A stretch of DNA of 9,338 nucleotides, from contig CAZAQS010000191.1 of assembly GCA_964486825.1 (NCBI GenBank), positions 1 through 9,338 on the forward strand, written 5' to 3'. The position numbers and the translations under genes are program-made. Of the stretch, positions 6,702 through 9,338 are shown piece after piece (position 1 is the first letter of the stretch; the number at the start of each line of letters is the position of its first letter). Source of the stretch: CAZAQS01 sp964486825. GTDB taxonomy: Bacteria; Chloroflexota; Anaerolineae; Anaerolineales; UBA4823. The notes under the pieces were generated by a model. It was not told the DNA's origin and did no database searches. It worked only from the letters and a program-made list of their open reading frames with translations.

Positions 6702-7370
6702 GTGAAAATTGGGACCCATAATCTCCCTGTTCAACTGACCCAATTCATCGGCCGGCAGCGGGAATTGGCCGATCTTGAGCGCTTGATGGCTGATACGCGG
6801 CTTATTACCCTGACAGGTCCGGGCGGCTGCGGTAAAACGCGCCTGGCCATGCAGTTTGCTAATACGGTAAGCGGCAGTTTTCAGGATGGAGTATGGTTGG
6901 CTGAGCTTTCACCACTCCGCGATCCAACGTTTGTGCCGCTGCTCTTGACGAAGATCCTCGATATCCCCCTCAGACCGGAGCAGCCTGCGATTGAGTCTCT
7001 GCTGGATCATTTGCAATCGAAAGAGATCCTTTTGATATTGGACAACGGTGAGCACCTGATCGCCGGCTGCGCCCAACTGGTGGGCCAGTTACTGTCGCAG
7101 ACCGCTGCACTGCGGATTCTCGTAACCAGTCGCGAGCCGGTCGCGATTGTCGGAGAAATGGTTTATCCTGTCCCCGGACTTGCCTTGCCCCCGGCTGGCG
7201 CAGGGATCGCAGGCGACCCGCGGGATTTAATGCAGTACGATGCCGTTCGCCTGTTCGTCGAGCGGACACGCTCTTTATTGCCAAACTTTACAATAACGCC
7301 TGCAAACGGAATTAACCAGTGCACACTCCCATGTATTATCGCTCCAGGAAATCTTGACCCGTCTCGATGA
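6702..7370 (+). CDS. STAND ATPase-LuxR regulator, N-terminal fragment (frame broken)
   Basis: The first 200 residues are the ATPase domain of a large transcriptional regulator of the STAND class (LuxR family, AfsR/MalT-like build). THNLPVQLTQFIGRQREL (5-22) is the usual opening, GPGGCGKT (39-46) is the Walker A P-loop, LLILDNGEH (110-118) is Walker B, and LVTSRE (140-145) is the arginine-sensor region. AVRLFVERTRSLLPNF (181-196) continues the family pattern, but after TPAN (199-202, ending at 7307) the reading is unrelated and stops at TGA 7368-7370. Family proteins would continue with an ICRRLDGLPLAIELAAAR-type segment, which is not in this frame. GTG 6702 follows a TAA at 6696-6698 in the same frame and has only a weak GGGA upstream. 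The Walker B has Gly where family members more often have Cys or Phe. On its own it would be an ATPase lacking its DNA-binding end. Confidence 0.85.
   Translation: MKIGTHNLPVQLTQFIGRQRELADLERLMADTRLITLTGPGGCGKTRLAMQFANTVSGSFQDGVWLAELSPLRDPTFVPLLLTKILDIPLRPEQPAIESLLDHLQSKEILLILDNGEHLIAGCAQLVGQLLSQTAALRILVTSREPVAIVGEMVYPVPGLALPPAGAGIAGDPRDLMQYDAVRLFVERTRSLLPNFTITPANGINQCTLPCIIAPGNLDPSR
7299..7312 (+). other. Inferred deletion and frame-shift junction in the regulator
   Basis: Frame 0 keeps the family pattern through TPAN (ends 7307). From 7309 a different frame reads ELTSAHSHVLSLQEILTRLDD, which fits the family's ELAAAR..xLLSxxEIxxRLDD. The intervening segment that carries the GLPLA-type motif, about 18 residues, is absent. 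The join implies loss of about 50-55 bases that is not a multiple of three. Residue counts are by memory of the family, so the size is approximate. Confidence 0.7.
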
Positions 7371-9120
7371 CCGTTTCGCTTTGCTTATCTCAAGACAGCG
7401 CAGCGGGCTGGACCCGCGTCATCGTACCCTGCGCCTCGCCATTGACTGGAGCTACGAATTGCTCTCTCCTCCGGAGCAAGTCATGCTGCGCCGGCTGTCA
7501 GTCTTTGCCGGGGGATGTTCTCTCGCAGCTACAGAAGTCGTTTGCGCCGGAGATGGGCTTGAGCGGGACCAGATGCTCGGGTTGCTGTCGTCGCTGGTGA
7601 ACAAATCGCTGGTTGTGGCCCACACACTCCTGCGGGATGAATCCCGCTATTCTTTGCTGGAGACAATCCGGCAGTATGGGCAAGAGAAGTTAACCAGTTC
7701 TGGCGAATGGTTCGTTATACGCGACCGGCACCTGCAGTTCTTCCTCGGGTTATCCGAGGAGTCAGATACAAAGCTCAGGGGGGAATACCAACAACAGTGG
7801 CTGGACCGGCTCGAAATTGAATATGATAATATTCGCACAGCCCTTGCCTGGGCTGTCGAGGGTGGACGCCTGGATAACAGTCGAGTGAGTGCGGGCTTGC
7901 GGATCACGACCAGCCTCTACCAATTCTGGCGTATTCGTGATTATATAGAAGAAGGGCTGGGCTGGTCCAGGCAGCTATTTGCCGAGGCGAACGATGAAAT
8001 TTCTGCCGTCGTCCAGGCGAAAGCCCTGCTCTTTGCCTCCTTAATGGCCGGGATAAGAGGCCAGACCGGGGATCAAATGAGATATGCAGAAGATGCCGTG
8101 CGCTTAGGCGAAGCAGCAGGAGAGGAAGGCAAGCAGGCTCTTACCCTTGCGCTGGGGGCACAGAGTTATGCTGCCCGAAAAGCTGGGGACGATCAAACCG
8201 CGTTCTCTCTTGCCCTGCGTGAGGTTCAATTGCTCCGCCAGGTGGGAGACGTATACCAGTTAGGCCTGAGTCTGAGTCTGAACAGCTTTTTTGCTATGTC
8301 GATGGGTAAATATGCTCAGGCGCGTGCCATGCTGGATGAAGCCCTCCCCTTGCTCCGGGATGCGGGGGATCCATACCGCATCGCCATGGCTCTCAACTAC
8401 GCGGGCGATCTGGCCCGCTGTGAGCGGAATTACCAGCAGGCACAAACCGCATATGAGGAGATCATCTCCCTGCTGCGTGCGATCGATGCCTTTCGCGACC
8501 TGGCCTCCACTTTACACAATCTGGGACATGCCTGCCTGCATCTGGATGATATCCAGCGAGCTAAAGCATTGTTCAGCGAAAGCATGGCGTTACACCAGGA
8601 ACAGGGGAACCGCCCGGGGATGGCTGAATGCCTCCTCGGTTTCGCCGCGCTGGCTGTTGTCGCGGGTTTACCGGCTGCAGGCGCGCGTTTGCTCTCTGCC
8701 GCGGCGGCAATTGGCGGGCAGCCCATCACGTCCGAATGGGCCGCCACCCGCATAGAATACGAACATTACCTGGAACTAGCTCGCGCCGGTTTGACGCAGA
8801 TGGCCTTTCAGGCAGAGCAATCGTCAGGGCAGGGATTGTCTCTTGAACAGGCAGTCGTCTATGCTCAGGATGTGGCTCGTAGAGTGGTCGCTGCCCAGCA
8901 GACGCGCCAACAACTGGGTCAATTAACCCCTCGTGAGGTTGAAGTTGCCGTGCTCATTGCCCAGGCCAAATCAAATTCGGAGATAGCAGCAGAGTTGGTA
9001 ATAAGCAAGCGCACCGTCGAATCTCATATTGCCAGCATACGTTCCAAGCTGGGATTCACCGCACGCCCTCAGATAGTGCGCTGGGCGATTGAAAGCGGTC
9101 TGCTGAAGGTGAGCGAGTGA
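7354..9120 (+). CDS. STAND ATPase-LuxR regulator, C-terminal fragment with TPR-like repeats and LuxR HTH
   Basis: This frame holds the rest of the regulator. The frame is open from 7297, so the homologous region starts near 7309; the listed start is TTG 7354, preceded by AGGAA (7345-7349), and is only a possible initiation site. The opening RLDDRFALLISRQRSG...RHRTLRLAIDWSYELLSPPEQ is the winged-helix region after the ATPase. Helical repeats of TPR type fill roughly residues 140-480. The C-terminus has a LuxR/GerE helix-turn-helix, LTPREVEVAVLIAQAKSNSEIA (524-545) and the recognition helix SKRTVESHIASIRSKLG (551-567). In intact members the ATPase and TPR parts sense a ligand or partner and the HTH binds DNA. 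Here it overlaps the first fragment by 17 bases, so re-initiation is imaginable, but a broken gene is simpler. Well-preserved coding suggests a recent break. It precedes an MDR gene. Confidence 0.85.
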   Translation: MTRLDDRFALLISRQRSGLDPRHRTLRLAIDWSYELLSPPEQVMLRRLSVFAGGCSLAATEVVCAGDGLERDQMLGLLSSLVNKSLVVAHTLLRDESRYSLLETIRQYGQEKLTSSGEWFVIRDRHLQFFLGLSEESDTKLRGEYQQQWLDRLEIEYDNIRTALAWAVEGGRLDNSRVSAGLRITTSLYQFWRIRDYIEEGLGWSRQLFAEANDEISAVVQAKALLFASLMAGIRGQTGDQMRYAEDAVRLGEAAGEEGKQALTLALGAQSYAARKAGDDQTAFSLALREVQLLRQVGDVYQLGLSLSLNSFFAMSMGKYAQARAMLDEALPLLRDAGDPYRIAMALNYAGDLARCERNYQQAQTAYEEIISLLRAIDAFRDLASTLHNLGHACLHLDDIQRAKALFSESMALHQEQGNRPGMAECLLGFAALAVVAGLPAAGARLLSAAAAIGGQPITSEWAATRIEYEHYLELARAGLTQMAFQAEQSSGQGLSLEQAVVYAQDVARRVVAAQQTRQQLGQLTPREVEVAVLIAQAKSNSEIAAELVISKRTVESHIASIRSKLGFTARPQIVRWAIESGLLKVSE

Positions 9121-9128
9121 CTTCGCTC
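9111..9128 (+). terminator. Weak hairpin over the regulator stop codon
   Basis: GAGCGA (9111-9116) and TCGCTC (9123-9128) form a 6-bp stem with a 6-base loop containing the stop region. No T run follows, only CTGAAGCC, so this is unlikely to be an efficient intrinsic terminator. Confidence 0.15.
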
Positions 9129-9174
9129 TGAAGCCAAGAAACCCCCTTTGCATTCAGTGAAACATAGATTGGAA

Positions 9175-9204
9175 ATCCGTGCGTATATCCGTGCAGGCAC
9201 GGAT
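9175..9204. promoter_or_regulatory. Probable operator: direct and inverted repeat of an 8-bp half-site
   Basis: ATCCGTGC occurs at 9175-9182 and 9187-9194 in direct orientation (12-bp period), and its reverse complement GCACGGAT at 9197-9204. The last two form a perfect 18-bp dyad, ATCCGTGCAGGCACGGAT, with a 2-bp centre. No T run follows, so a protein-binding site is more likely than a terminator. The dyad centre lies about 42 bases upstream of the transcription start predicted from the -10 at 9226, the spacing at which activators of LuxR type commonly bind. Which protein binds is not known. Confidence 0.55.
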
Positions 9205-9222
9205 GTGGCTGCCAGCTATTGC

Positions 9223-9231
9223 TGCTATAGT
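9223..9231 (+). promoter_or_regulatory. Extended -10 promoter of the right-hand MDR gene
   Basis: TGCTATAGT combines the TGn extension with TATAGT (9226-9231, five of six matches to TATAAT). The -35 position (about 9203-9208) has no recognisable TTGACA, as expected for an extended -10 or an activator-dependent promoter. The leader to ATG 9293 would be about 55 bases. Confidence 0.45.
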
Positions 9232-9292
9232 GAGGATGTCTCTAGTACCAACCGGAACGCAAATTCCAACTTATATAGAAAGCGATTATGAA

Positions 9293-9338
9293 ATGAAAGC
9301 AATTGTAGCCTCTAAATATGGTCCACCGGAAGTTCTGC
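9293..9338 (+). CDS. MDR-family oxidoreductase, N-terminal start (copy 4, cut by window edge)
   Basis: The last 46 bases read MKAIVASKYGPPEVL, the conserved opening of the MDR copies in this window (compare MKAVIWTKYGPADAL and MKAIVYNQYGSPDVL). The gene runs off the right edge, so only 15 residues are visible. An ATG at 9288 is followed directly by AAA and TGA, the stop overlapping the ATG at 9293, giving a two-codon frame just ahead of the gene. No strong ribosome binding site is visible. It places a fourth MDR 172 bases after the regulator gene. Confidence 0.85.
   Translation, partial: MKAIVASKYGPPEVL

Noticed and set aside
1..9338. CRISPR arrays, tRNA or rRNA genes, transposases
   Set aside because: No regularly spaced direct repeats, no cloverleaf or rRNA-like segments, and no transposase motifs were seen on either strand.

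Overview
The window reads as a stretch of chromosome from a Chloroflexota-like bacterium, probably an Anaerolineae relative. This is an inference from gene content: zinc-less MDR oxidoreductase paralogs, a STAND ATPase-LuxR regulator that begins directly at its NLPxQLTxFIGR segment, a DUF4386-like membrane protein, and a palindromic intergenic repeat of a type I associate with that phylum. DNA is moderately GC-rich. All convincing genes lie on the + strand.

Left half (1-4860) is a probable operon with short gaps. It holds the C-terminal part of an MDR (medium-chain dehydrogenase/reductase, quinone-oxidoreductase type), a short-chain dehydrogenase (SDR), two complete MDR paralogs, and two membrane proteins whose stop and start codons overlap (ATGA). 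The MDR copies share short identical DNA stretches, so the array grew by duplication. The SDR sits between copies 1 and 2.

Middle (4861-6701): a palindromic repeat and weak hairpin follow the operon. A good sigma70-type promoter then drives a PhnB-like VOC protein, followed by a five-helix membrane protein of unknown function. The next gap of 266 bp carries a short minus-strand frame with a coding-like third-position bias, possibly a gene relic.

Right part (6702-9338): a large STAND ATPase/TPR-like/LuxR-HTH regulator is split into two overlapping frames. The break looks like a deletion of roughly 50 bp that removed the conserved GLPLA-type segment and shifted the frame. Downstream lies a distinctive element, an 8-bp half-site present twice directly and once inverted, just upstream of an extended -10 motif, and then the start of another MDR gene. 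The layout suggests that a regulator of this type controlled the neighbouring oxidoreductases, but no direct evidence ties the element to this protein.
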